Translations under genes and position numbers: made by a program
Part shown: positions 24,781-34,120 of the stretch, one piece after another
Position numbering within the stretch: position 1 is the stretch's first letter
Layout: each line of letters starts with the position of its first letter
The notes under the pieces: model-generated
Seen by the model: only the letters and a program-made list of their open reading frames with translations
Database searches by the model: none
What the model was told of the DNA's origin: nothing
DNA from: Acidobacteriota bacterium
GTDB lineage: Bacteria > Acidobacteriota > Thermoanaerobaculia > Multivoradales > JBCCEF01
DNA length: 64,000 nucleotides
Assembly: GCA_039030395.1 (NCBI GenBank)
Contig: JBCCEF010000008.1
Span: 124,001 to 188,000, forward strand
Direction of reading: 5' to 3'

Positions 24781-25398
24781 ATGACCCTCGATACTGAACC
24801 CTCGCCCCCCGAGACCGAACCGCCGGTGGACACCGCCTTCGACTTGACGCCGGCGGAATCCTCCGAGGGATCCCCTCGCCAAGCCAAGCCGATGGGCCAA
24901 CAGGCGAAGTGGGCGATGGCGGCCCTGGCGATTCTCGCCGCGGTGGCCTTGTTCTGGCCGAAAGGCGACAGCAGTTTCGACGAGCCCGGCGGCTTCCTGC
25001 TCGACGGCGACGGCCGGCCGCAAACCCTGGCGCCACGCCTGGCGCCGGTGACCCTGGTGCATTTCTGGGCCACCTGGTGCCCGCCCTGCATCACCGAACT
25101 CCCGGCCCTCGACCGCCTGTTCGCGGACCTCTCCGACCGGCCGGACTTCGACCTGGTGATGATCGCCGTCAACGATACGCTGGAGAAGGTGGAACCTTTC
25201 GTCGGCAAGCGGGCGATGATGATGCTCTACGACCCCAACTGGGACGTCGCCCACCGCTACGGCACCCGCAAGCTGCCGGAAACCTACCTGGTGGTGGACG
25301 GCCGGGTGATCCACAAGTGGGAAGGGGCGATCGATTGGGATCGGCCCAAGGAACGCCGGGTCATCGAGGAGGCGCTGGACGCGCGGAGCAGTTCTTGA
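24781..25398 (+). CDS. Membrane-anchored TlpA-like thioredoxin
   Basis: A 205-residue protein. A Pro/Glu-rich cytoplasmic start is followed by one signal-anchor helix (WAMAALAILAAVALFWP). A periplasmic thioredoxin fold of the TlpA/ResA type comes next, with active site WATWCPPC (CxxC), then a LVMIAVND strand and cis-Pro loop GTRKLPETYLVVDG. It would reduce periplasmic disulfides, often during cytochrome c maturation. No ccm genes are near. It is transcribed away from hflX, the 68 bases between them holding both promoters. The ATG lacks a strong ribosome site. Confidence 0.88.
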   Translation: MTLDTEPSPPETEPPVDTAFDLTPAESSEGSPRQAKPMGQQAKWAMAALAILAAVALFWPKGDSSFDEPGGFLLDGDGRPQTLAPRLAPVTLVHFWATWCPPCITELPALDRLFADLSDRPDFDLVMIAVNDTLEKVEPFVGKRAMMMLYDPNWDVAHRYGTRKLPETYLVVDGRVIHKWEGAIDWDRPKERRVIEEALDARSSS

Positions 25399-25631
25399 CC
25401 TACAACACGTAGATCCTTTCGATCGCCTGAGAGCCACAGGTGGCGAACTTGAACGGGCCGCCAACGCCGCGAACCCGCAAGAGCGAGCCGGGACTTCAGG
25501 CTCGGCTCGGGGAGTGGCTCGAGAAATCGTATTTTTTCGTGCCGAGGGGAGCTGGAACAGCCCCCCAAAAACCAAAAAATCGAGCGGCGGTTATCGGGCG
25601 CGACGGAGGAGCGCAGCGACTCGCTCGCGAC

Positions 25632-26180
25632 CTAAAACCGGTACGAGATTCCGGCGTGGCCTATGGCGAAGAGCTGCGTCTCGTCAAAATCCACGAAGTG
25701 CCCTGAAAGCTCTAGCGCAAAGCCGAAGCGCTGGGTGATCGGAAACTCCCCGGTAAAGCCCAGGACGGCGCCGAAGGCGGTTTCGTCCAGGCCGCGGCCG
25801 GCGAAGCTGGAACCTTCGAGCTGGTAGCCGCCGATGCCCAGGTAGATCCCCGAGTCGTACACACCTTCGTCGTAGCGGTACTCGCCGGCCAGGGTGAGGT
25901 AGGAAAGGTCCGCGTCGAAGAAGGACTCGAGCGGATCGTCGAAGTGGAGCTGGCCCACCCGCACGCCGACGTGGGTGCGCGGCTCGGTGACCATCGAAAA
26001 GCCGAGCTGGAAACCGGTGTTCTCGACGCCATCGCCACGGTCCGCATCGAGGGAGCCGCCGAGGGCTCCCAGGGCGGTGACGGTGAACAGGTTGCGGTCC
26101 TGGGCGCCGGCGGCGCTCGGTATCGCCAAGAGCCCCACGAGGAGCAAGGTCGTTCCTAGGATTCGAATGTGGCGGCTCAA
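25632..26180 (-). CDS. Small outer-membrane beta-barrel protein
   Basis: A 182-residue secreted protein with a signal peptide (MSRHIRILGTTLLLVGLLAIPSAAGA). It has alternating polar/aromatic strands (TGFQLGFSMVTEP, YLTLAGEYRYDEG, SGIYLGIGGYQL, FALELSGHFVDF) and a terminal phenylalanine in GHAGISYRF, the typical C-terminal strand for BAM-dependent insertion. Eight strands are likely, as in OmpA-type small barrels. The start is TTG with AAGGGG upstream. No ligand or enzyme motif is visible. It is convergent with the thioredoxin gene. The 233-base gap between them shows nothing else. Confidence 0.75.
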   Translation of the reverse strand: MSRHIRILGTTLLLVGLLAIPSAAGAQDRNLFTVTALGALGGSLDADRGDGVENTGFQLGFSMVTEPRTHVGVRVGQLHFDDPLESFFDADLSYLTLAGEYRYDEGVYDSGIYLGIGGYQLEGSSFAGRGLDETAFGAVLGFTGEFPITQRFGFALELSGHFVDFDETQLFAIGHAGISYRF

Positions 26181-26349
26181 GGGTTCCCCTTCAACGAGAA
26201 GTTCTGATGGCGAAAGTCACGGCGACGGCATCTCCTACCCGGAGGCTGACGTTTCGAGTGCGCCGGGAGTATAGCGCCGTCCTTTGCGTCTCCATGGATC
26301 GAGGGGGCCGTGGCAGCGGCCTCCCCGGGTCACGAAAACCTTGGCGAGT

Positions 26350-26403
26350 GAACCGCGAGGCGGAGAGCGCGACTGGCAGTAGGAGTTCACCGCCTCGCGG
26401 TTC
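26350..26403. promoter_or_regulatory. Inverted repeat in the comF leader
   Basis: GAACCGCGAGGCGG (26350-26363) and CCGCCTCGCGGTTC (26390-26403) form a perfect 14-bp inverted repeat with a 26-nt loop, ending 28 bases before the comF start codon. It could form an mRNA hairpin close to the ribosome site or a protein-binding site. Confidence 0.6.
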
Positions 26404-26431
26404 CTCGACCAGATCCTACGGAGCCACCGCC

Positions 26432-27271
26432 ATGACCGTCACAGATCCACCCATCGGACCGCGCGCCCTGTGGAACGACTGGGTGCACTTCGTTCTACCG
26501 TGCCCGTGCCTGGGTTGCGGCCGGCCGCTGGCCGCGCCGGCCCCGCGGCTGATGCTCTGTCGCCCCTGCCGGGGGCGCCTGAGTCCCCGGCGCGGACCGA
26601 GCTGCCGGCGCTGCGCCCGGCCGCTGGCGGATCCGGAACTCGCAACCTGCACCGCCTGCATCGTCCGGACGCCGGAGCTGGATCGCCTGTGGATCCCCTG
26701 GCGCTACCTGCCGCCCCTGGACAGCGTGGTGCAGGCTCTCAAGTTCCGCCGCCTGGAGCACCTGGGAGGGGACCTCGCCCTCGGCGCGCTGGAGGAAATC
26801 GGGCCGCGGCGCCTGGCGGAAAGGCTGAAGGGAAGAACAGGCCCGCCGATCGAGTGGGTGGTCCCGATTCCGCTCCATTGGCGACGGCGCCTCCAGCGCG
26901 GCTACAACCAGGCGGAGGCCATCGCCCGGCCCCTCGCCGAACGCCTGGAACTGCCGCTGATCCGCGCCCTACGCCGTCCCCGGGCCACGCCGCCGCAAAC
27001 CGGCCTCGGCCGCCGGGAGCGCCTACGCAATCCCCGCCGATCTTTTCGGCTGTCGGCGACGTATCAACAAAAACTGTCCGGCGAGGGCGTGCTTCTGGTG
27101 GACGATGTGTTGACCACCGGCGCCACCCTGCGGGCAGCGGCGCAATGCCTTCGGCAGGGCGGCGTTCGGCGGGTCGAAGGGTTTGTCATCGCCCGCAGTC
27201 CGGAGGAGCAGGCCACAGCCGGGAGCGAATTGACTGGAGGCCCACCGGGACCTATACTTCAAAGCCTGTAG
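26432..27271 (+). CDS. comF: ComF family phosphoribosyltransferase-like protein
   Basis: A 279-residue protein. An N-terminal zinc region (CPCLGCGRPL; LCRPCRGRLS; CRRCARPL; CTACI) has the paired Cys typical of ComF. Then come PLDSVVQALKFRRLEHLGG and the conserved PIPLHWRRRLQRGYNQAEAIA. The PRPP-loop motif is GVLLVDDVLTTGATLRAA. In naturally competent bacteria ComF helps DNA uptake. In other species the substrate is undefined. The ATG has GGAG nine bases upstream. The outer-membrane gene begins two bases after the stop, so the two may be cotranscribed. Confidence 0.92.
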   Translation: MTVTDPPIGPRALWNDWVHFVLPCPCLGCGRPLAAPAPRLMLCRPCRGRLSPRRGPSCRRCARPLADPELATCTACIVRTPELDRLWIPWRYLPPLDSVVQALKFRRLEHLGGDLALGALEEIGPRRLAERLKGRTGPPIEWVVPIPLHWRRRLQRGYNQAEAIARPLAERLELPLIRALRRPRATPPQTGLGRRERLRNPRRSFRLSATYQQKLSGEGVLLVDDVLTTGATLRAAAQCLRQGGVRRVEGFVIARSPEEQATAGSELTGGPPGPILQSL

Positions 27272-27273
27272 GC

Positions 27274-29274
27274 ATGTCGAGAACCAGCTTCATGAGACGA
27301 CCAGCGCACATCCCAGCCCTCGCCGCGGCCCTCCTTGGGGCCCTCGCCGGTTTGCCGGCGGTGTCGGTGCTGGCGGCGCCTCCGGCCGCGGACGGCGCGC
27401 CGGCGTCTCGGGTGACCCGCCCCGCGGCCAGCGTGCCGGGGATTGGCGGGCGGGTGCTCGGAACCAAGGCACCGCTGGCGGCCGCCACGGTCTACGCCTA
27501 CCAGCTCACCGATTCAAGCTTCCACAAGGTCTCGACGGACGCGGACGGGCGGTTCTTGTTCGAGTCCGTGCCGGCGGGCCTCTACAAGATCATCGCCCAC
27601 AAGCCCGGCTTCTTGCCGGGAGTGCTCAAGGTCAAGCGCATCACCGCCGAGATGGACCAGTTCCTGGAATTGCGTCTGGCGGAGATGAAGTCGGACTTCA
27701 GCGAACCGGCCTCGGGCTTCTGGGCCGCTCGGGCGGGGGTGCCGTCGGACATCCTGCGCGAGATCGAGATCGCCACGATCGCCGCCGAGACGCGACGCGC
27801 CGCCAGGGAGGGGGCCGCTGCCTTCCAGGTAGCCTCCGCCCTGCCGCCGCGCTTTGAAACGCGCATGGCCGTGCGCTCCGGAGTGGACGAGATCGCCGCC
27901 GGCGGCGACAGCCAGGTGATGGGCGGCCAGGTGGACATCGCCGGCCGCGTCGGCGAGATGCGCCTCGGCCTGGCCGGCGACTTCATGCAGCTCGAACCGA
28001 CGGCGGTGTCGGCGAGCGAGGCGGGGTCGTCGACGGTCGGCGAGATGAGCGCCCTGTCGCTGGTGATGTCGAGCGGCGAAGGCATGCGCGTGGCGGTGAC
28101 GTCGCGCAACAACCGGATGGAAGGAGACGGCCTGCCGGTCGACCTGGAGCACTACCGGGTGAGCGTGTCGAGCGACATCGGCGACAAGGGCCGGTCGAAC
28201 GTCACCGCCGGCTACACCAGCGAGAGCAACTTCCATCGCCAGGGCTGGACCGACCCGATCTCCGTGCCGGACGCATCGCGCTCCTGGCACCTCGCCGGCT
28301 TCTACGAAACGGACCTGACGGAGCGGTCGACCCTGCACACCGGCGTGCGCTACCGCGAGCTGGAAGCGAACTCCCTCAGCGTGGACGGACGCCTCGGCAC
28401 CGCGCCGGCCTTCGCCCACGAGCGCTTCGACGTGTTCGGCCTCGGCTCGCAGCGCTTCATGCCGACGCTGCTGGTCAAGTACGGCATCTACGCATCGATG
28501 GTCAACGGCGCCATGTCGCTGATTCCGCAGGGCGGCGTGGTGGTGCAGCTCGCGCCGGCCTGGCAGGCTTCGGCCTTGATCAGCCAGAAGGTTGACGACG
28601 GCGGCACCCAGCCGGAGGTTCTGGGCTTCGTACCCACTTATTTCGGCGAGACCGGCGGCTGCGACCAGAACCTCCAGTCTTGCTACCAGTTGACCGTCAG
28701 CCACTTGAAGAACGACGACGAGACGCTCTCCCTCGGCGCGGTGCACCGCGAGTACGACGAGATCGAGAAGCTCTACTTCGACGAAGACTTCTTCAACCGC
28801 TTCGAGAGCCTCTACCTGGTACCCGGCGACGAGCTGCCGGAAGTGCAGTTCGCGATCAGCCGGCGGCTCTCCCCCAACATCCTCACGCGCCTCGAATCGA
28901 GCGTTGCGCAGGGTGGCGGCGGGGTGTTCCAGGCGGGCAACGAGACGTCCTGGGAGAACGATGTCGAGTACGTGGTGACCTCTCTCGACACGCAGTTCCA
29001 GGCCACCGCCACCGGCGTGTACCTGGCCTTCCACCAGCTCCGTCAGAACCTGGAAGCCATCTCGGCGTCGCAGCTCTCGAATGCCGAGGCTTACGAGGTC
29101 GAGCGCCTACAGGTCCGGCTGACCCAGGACCTCAACTTCCTCCGCGCTCTGGCGGCGGATTGGGCGCTCAACCTGAATATGGAGTTGAGCCGCGGGACCT
29201 CCCCCTACGTCACCGCGCAGCAGGAAGACGACGTCCGCAAGCGCCTCCTCGGCGGTATCGCGGTCTCGTTCTAG
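27274..29274 (+). CDS. TonB-receptor-like outer-membrane barrel with carboxypeptidase-regulatory domain
   Basis: A 666-residue outer-membrane protein. A signal peptide is followed by an N-terminal Ig-like carboxypeptidase regulatory domain (about 50-125: GIGGRVLGTKAPLAAATVYAY, FLFESVPAGLYKIIAHKPGF). A short linker with no clear TonB box follows, then a long strand-rich region of about 480 residues ending GGIAVSF with a terminal Phe. It lacks an obvious plug domain, so it may not be a classical TonB-dependent receptor. The arrangement (CarboxypepD_reg plus barrel) is common in Acidobacteriota. Likely role: outer-membrane transport or structure. A Cys pair (CDQNLQSC) may form a loop disulfide. 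It is directly followed by structured repeat A. Confidence 0.75.
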   Translation: MSRTSFMRRPAHIPALAAALLGALAGLPAVSVLAAPPAADGAPASRVTRPAASVPGIGGRVLGTKAPLAAATVYAYQLTDSSFHKVSTDADGRFLFESVPAGLYKIIAHKPGFLPGVLKVKRITAEMDQFLELRLAEMKSDFSEPASGFWAARAGVPSDILREIEIATIAAETRRAAREGAAAFQVASALPPRFETRMAVRSGVDEIAAGGDSQVMGGQVDIAGRVGEMRLGLAGDFMQLEPTAVSASEAGSSTVGEMSALSLVMSSGEGMRVAVTSRNNRMEGDGLPVDLEHYRVSVSSDIGDKGRSNVTAGYTSESNFHRQGWTDPISVPDASRSWHLAGFYETDLTERSTLHTGVRYRELEANSLSVDGRLGTAPAFAHERFDVFGLGSQRFMPTLLVKYGIYASMVNGAMSLIPQGGVVVQLAPAWQASALISQKVDDGGTQPEVLGFVPTYFGETGGCDQNLQSCYQLTVSHLKNDDETLSLGAVHREYDEIEKLYFDEDFFNRFESLYLVPGDELPEVQFAISRRLSPNILTRLESSVAQGGGGVFQAGNETSWENDVEYVVTSLDTQFQATATGVYLAFHQLRQNLEAISASQLSNAEAYEVERLQVRLTQDLNFLRALAADWALNLNMELSRGTSPYVTAQQEDDVRKRLLGGIAVSF

Positions 29275-29431
29275 CAGGTTGCTGAAAAGGCCTTCGGCCA
29301 TGTTCTTTCAGCTGCCCTGCTAGATTTCTTTCCTAGGGGGGCTGTCCGCCCCCCTCGCCCGAAATGCACAGCAATTTCGGGCTCACCCCCATCTCGGCGG
29401 CTGACGCCGCCGCCTCGCCCTTCGGGCTCGG
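29273..29431 (+). repeat. Structured intergenic repeat, copy A
   Basis: Begins inside the TAG stop codon of the upstream gene. Four ordered hairpins: AGCAGG+GCTGAAA with TTTCAGC+CCTGCT (29273-29287 with 29306-29321); GGGGGG with CCCCCC (29336-29341 with 29349-29354); CCCGAAA with TTTCGGG (29358-29364 with 29375-29381); GGCGGC with GCCGCC (29396-29401 with 29406-29411). A conserved closing block CTTCGGGCTCGG ends it. The joint between hairpins 3 and 4 reads CTCACCCCCATCT here. Confidence 0.8.
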
Positions 29432-29481
29432 AGCCAGTCAAGCCCCCCCCCCAACAACTATGGGGGATTTTCGGCCACCAC

Positions 29482-29515
29482 ATTGGATTGAATCCAATCT
29501 CTTGGATATGATCCA
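29482..29515. promoter_or_regulatory. Twin palindromes, candidate NtrC-type enhancer sites
   Basis: A perfect 17-bp palindrome ATTGGATTGAATCCAAT (29482-29498) is followed 19 bases away, centre to centre, by TGGATATGATCCA (29503-29515), which shares the TGGAT/ATCCA half-sites. A further TGGAT lies at about 29522. They sit about 90-105 bases upstream of a -24/-12 promoter, the normal place for an NtrC-family activator. Confidence 0.6.
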
Positions 29516-29586
29516 TGAGAATGGATAGATGGCCCAAAAATCCTTGTCTCATGCCGGTTTCGGGCCGTTTTCAAAATTTTGATCGG

Positions 29587-29602
29587 TGGCACGAAAAGTG
29601 CT
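29587..29602 (+). promoter_or_regulatory. Sigma-54 (-24/-12) promoter
   Basis: TGGCACGAAAAGTGCT fits the sigma-54 consensus TGGCACG-N4-TTGCW with one mismatch. The invariant GG and GC are ten bases apart as required. Transcription should start near 29614, about 60 bases before the kinase start codon. The downstream operon encodes an NtrC-family activator with the GAFTGA loop, so autoactivation is plausible. Confidence 0.7.
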
Positions 29603-29674
29603 CTGTAATTTCACGAAGGCTGTAGGCCCTAAAGGTGGAGCTGACCGCCGCGCCGAAAGCCACGAAACGGAGCC

Positions 29675-32517
29675 ATGACCACGACACGCACCCGCCGCAC
29701 CTTGATCCTCACCATCGCCCTCTCGCTGGCGGCGGTGGTGGCGGTGCTCGGTACGTTGAGCGTGCAGCTCAAGGTCGCCTCCTTCCAGCCGACGGGCGTG
29801 GAGGCGGTGGATCGCGGCGGGATTCTCGGCGTCGTCCAGGCGGCGCCCGGCACCGGCCTGGAGCAAGGCGACCTGATCGTCGGGGTGGGCGCGGAGGAAA
29901 CCACCCCCGGCCAGCTCGACGAGTTGCGCAATCTCCTGCGCTCGGCGGCTTCGACGCCGGTGCAGGTGCAGCGCGGCGAAGAGATCGTCCAGGTTCGCTA
30001 CCAGCGGCCGGCTCTCCGCATCGACTTCCCGTACATGGTGCTGGCGCTCATCGGCATCGCCTATCTGCTGATCGGCCTCTACACGCTGCTGCGGGATACG
30101 CGCCGGCGCACCGGCTTGTTCTTCCTCTGGTGCCTGGTTTCGGCGGCCTTCTTCTGGATTACCCCGGGCGTGTTGTCGGCCACCCCTGGCGGCACCGAGC
30201 AGGCGCTGTTCCTGGCGGACCAGATCGCCCGTCTGCTGCTGCCGGCGCTGACTCTGCACCTGTTCCTGGTGTTCCCGACCACTCTGGGCTCGAACCGGAG
30301 CGGTGAGGCTTCGGGCGTTGCCCGACTGAGCCGCTGGCTCCCATTCCTGTACCTGCCGGCAGCGGTGCAGATGCTGCTCTACGGCGATCTGTTCTTCGCC
30401 GGCGGCCGGCTGTTCTTCGGCGGCGACTTGAGCGGCGCCTTCGCTCGCCTCGACCGCCTGGAGACGCTCTCCTGGGTGCTCTTCTCGCTCGCCGCCGCCG
30501 CGGCGCTGCTGTGGCGGCTCCGGCGGGAGACCGGCTGGGAGAAATCCCGCCAGGTGCGCTGGATCGCGCTGGGCATCGTCGGCGGCTACGTGCCCTTCGC
30601 GCTGCTCTATGGCGCCCCCCGCTGGCTCGGCTTCGGCGGCGGCGAATCGCAGCTCCTGAACACCGCGGCGGTGGCGCCCCTGGCGCTGGTGCCGATCACC
30701 TTCGCCTGGGCGATCCTGCGCTACAAGCTGTGGGATATCGATGTCATCGTGAGGAACGCCATCTCGGCGACCCTCACGCTGATGTTCGGCGCCCTCGGGT
30801 TCGCCCTCGCCAATCTGGCGATCAGCCGGGGCCTGCCGGAGGGCATGGCAACGGCGCGCAATCTCGCCTCCTTCGCCACCGGCCTGACCATCGCCGGCCT
30901 GATGCTGCCGGCCCGCCGCGGCATCGCCCTCGGCTTGGAGCGCCTGCAGTACCGGCAGAGCTGGGGCAAGCGCAAGGCCCTGACGGAGCACGCCCACGAA
31001 TTGCTCCACGAGCGCGACCTGGGGCAGCTCTGCGCCAACCTCCTCGCCCGGCTGGAAGACGCCATCGAGCTGGAACGGGTGAACCTGTACCTCGACCGCG
31101 GCGAGAGCTTGGCGCTGCTCAGGGCCGAGGCCGGCGCACCGCCGGAGCTGCCCGCCAACGCCCTCGGCGAGGAGCTGTGGAGCCGCGAGGTCGAGTCCCT
31201 TTCCGGCGTCGCCCTGCCGGGCGGCGACCAGCCGGTGGCGCAGCGCCTGTACCAGGCGGGCTACCGCTACGTCTTTCCGCTGACCGTCTCCGGCCAGCGG
31301 GTGGGCTTGGCGGTGGCCGGCTATCGCACCGATCAGCGACCCTTGAACAGCGACGACCTCGACCTCATTCGCCAGCTCCTCGACCAAACCGCCCTGGCGA
31401 TCGAGAACGCTCACCTGATCGAGCGGGTGCAGGAGCAACTCGCCGAGGTCAGCGCGCTCCAGAGCTACACCGAGGGCATCGTCGAATCGTCGCCGGCGGG
31501 CATCGTGGTGCTCGACGGCGAGCGCATCGTGTCCGCCAACGGCGCCTTCGCGGCGATGGTCGGCCGGGATCGCGACCTGCTGCGGGATGTGCCCATCGCC
31601 GAGGTCGTGCCGGTGCGGCCGCTGCCGACGCCGGCGGATGGCCAGATCGAAGTCTCCTACTGCGAAGCGGACGGCACCGAGCGCCACCTGCGCCTGTCGA
31701 CGGCGGAATTCCGGACCGGCGAGGCGGCCCCGGTGGACGAGGAGGCGCTCACCGGTGAGGCGGAACCGCTCGTGATCCTGATGGTGCACGACGTCAGCGA
31801 GCGGGTGGCCCTGGAGGCGGCGCTCCGCGACAAAGACCGCCTGGCCGCCCTGGGCGCCCTCGCCGCCGGTGTGGCCCACGAGGTCAACACCCCGATCACC
31901 GGCATTTCGAGCTACGCCCAGATGCTCTTGGCGGACCTCGACGATTCGGATCCCAACTATGCGATCCTCAAAAAAGTCGAGAAGCAAACCTTCCGGGCGT
32001 CACAGATCGTCAACAGCCTGCTGGAGTTTGCCCGCAACCGCGAGCAGGAGCTGGTGCCGGTGGATCTCGCCGCCCTGGTGGACGACTCCCTGGATCTGCT
32101 GCGGCCGCGGCTGGTGAAGCACAGCGTGCGGACGGGCTGGCAGCGGCCGGAGGGCGAGATTCTGGTTCCCGGCAACGAGGGCGAGTTGCAGCAGGTGTTG
32201 ACCAATCTGGTGATCAACGCCAGCGACGCCTTCAACGGCCAGGGCGGGAACCTATCCCTGACCCTGGAGCCGCGAGGTGAGCGCGTATTGCTGACCGTCG
32301 AGGACGACGGACCGGGCATTCCGCCGGCCCAGCTCGCACGTATTTTCGAGCCCTTCTTCACCACCAAGGTCGGCCGCGGAGGCACCGGCCTGGGGCTTGC
32401 GATCAGCTATGAAATCATCCAGCGCCACGGTGGAGATTTGAAAGCCGCCAGCGTTGCCGGCCAGGGCAGCCGCTTTACCATCGAGCTGCCCGTTCTGAGA
32501 GACCTACCCGAGACTGC

Positions 32518-32521
<4 letters not shown>
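29675..32521 (+). CDS. Multi-domain membrane sensor histidine kinase (PDZ-like, multi-TM, GAF, PAS)
   Basis: A 948-residue sensor. TM1 is followed by a PDZ-like segment (about 45-100: GGILGVVQAAPGTGLEQGDLI). A block of about eight hydrophobic helices follows (about 115-390), then a GAF domain (about 430-585) and a PAS domain (about 600-700). HisKA has the H-box AAGVAHEVNTPITGISSYAQ (His735). The ATPase domain carries LTNLVINASDAF, DDGPGIPP and GTGLGLAISYE. The ATG follows GAAACGGAGCC. The 4-base ATGA overlap with the NtrC gene shows a coupled two-component pair. The sigma-54 promoter upstream suggests a self-activating circuit. The signal is unknown; the membrane helices and PDZ point to an envelope signal. 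Confidence 0.92.
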
Positions 32522-33898
<1,377 letters not shown>

Positions 33899-33900
<2 letters not shown>

Positions 33901-34066
33901 AAGTGCCGCTGAACAAAGCACTTCGTTCATGATTCCAGCGGCACTTCTAACTGTTTCTTTCCAGGGGACAGAGCGCCCCCTCGCCCGAACAGATCGTTCG
34001 GGCTCACCCCATCCACGGCGGCTCGGCCGCCCGCTCCGCCGGGGGCGCCATAGCCTTCGGGCTCGG
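33899..34066 (+). repeat. Structured intergenic repeat, copy B
   Basis: Begins in the TAG stop codon. Four hairpins in the same order as copy A: a perfect 13-bp stem AGAAGTGCCGCTG with CAGCGGCACTTCT (33899-33911 with 33936-33948); AGGGG with CCCCT (33963-33967 with 33977-33981); CCCGAAC with GTTCGGG (33984-33990 with 33996-34002); GGCGGC with GCCGCC (34017-34022 with 34026-34031). The joint CTCACCCCATCCACGGCGGC is identical to copy C. It ends CTTCGGGCTCGG (34055-34066). Confidence 0.82.
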
Positions 34067-34120
34067 TCCCGTGCAGTTTCCTCTGGGGCTCGTCAGACCA
34101 GAACTCGCCTGCTCGTCGTC

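Noticed and set aside
27514-29034. Minus-strand frame of 506 residues within the outer-membrane protein gene
   Set aside because: His/Ala/Val-rich antisense of strand-coding DNA; the plus strand has signal peptide, regulatory domain and terminal Phe barrel signature.
29549-31987. Very long minus-strand frame (812 residues) opposite the sensor kinase
   Set aside because: Composition is His/Gln/Arg-rich with no recognisable motifs, and the plus strand carries a complete kinase with all catalytic boxes over the same bases. It is a GC-bias shadow.
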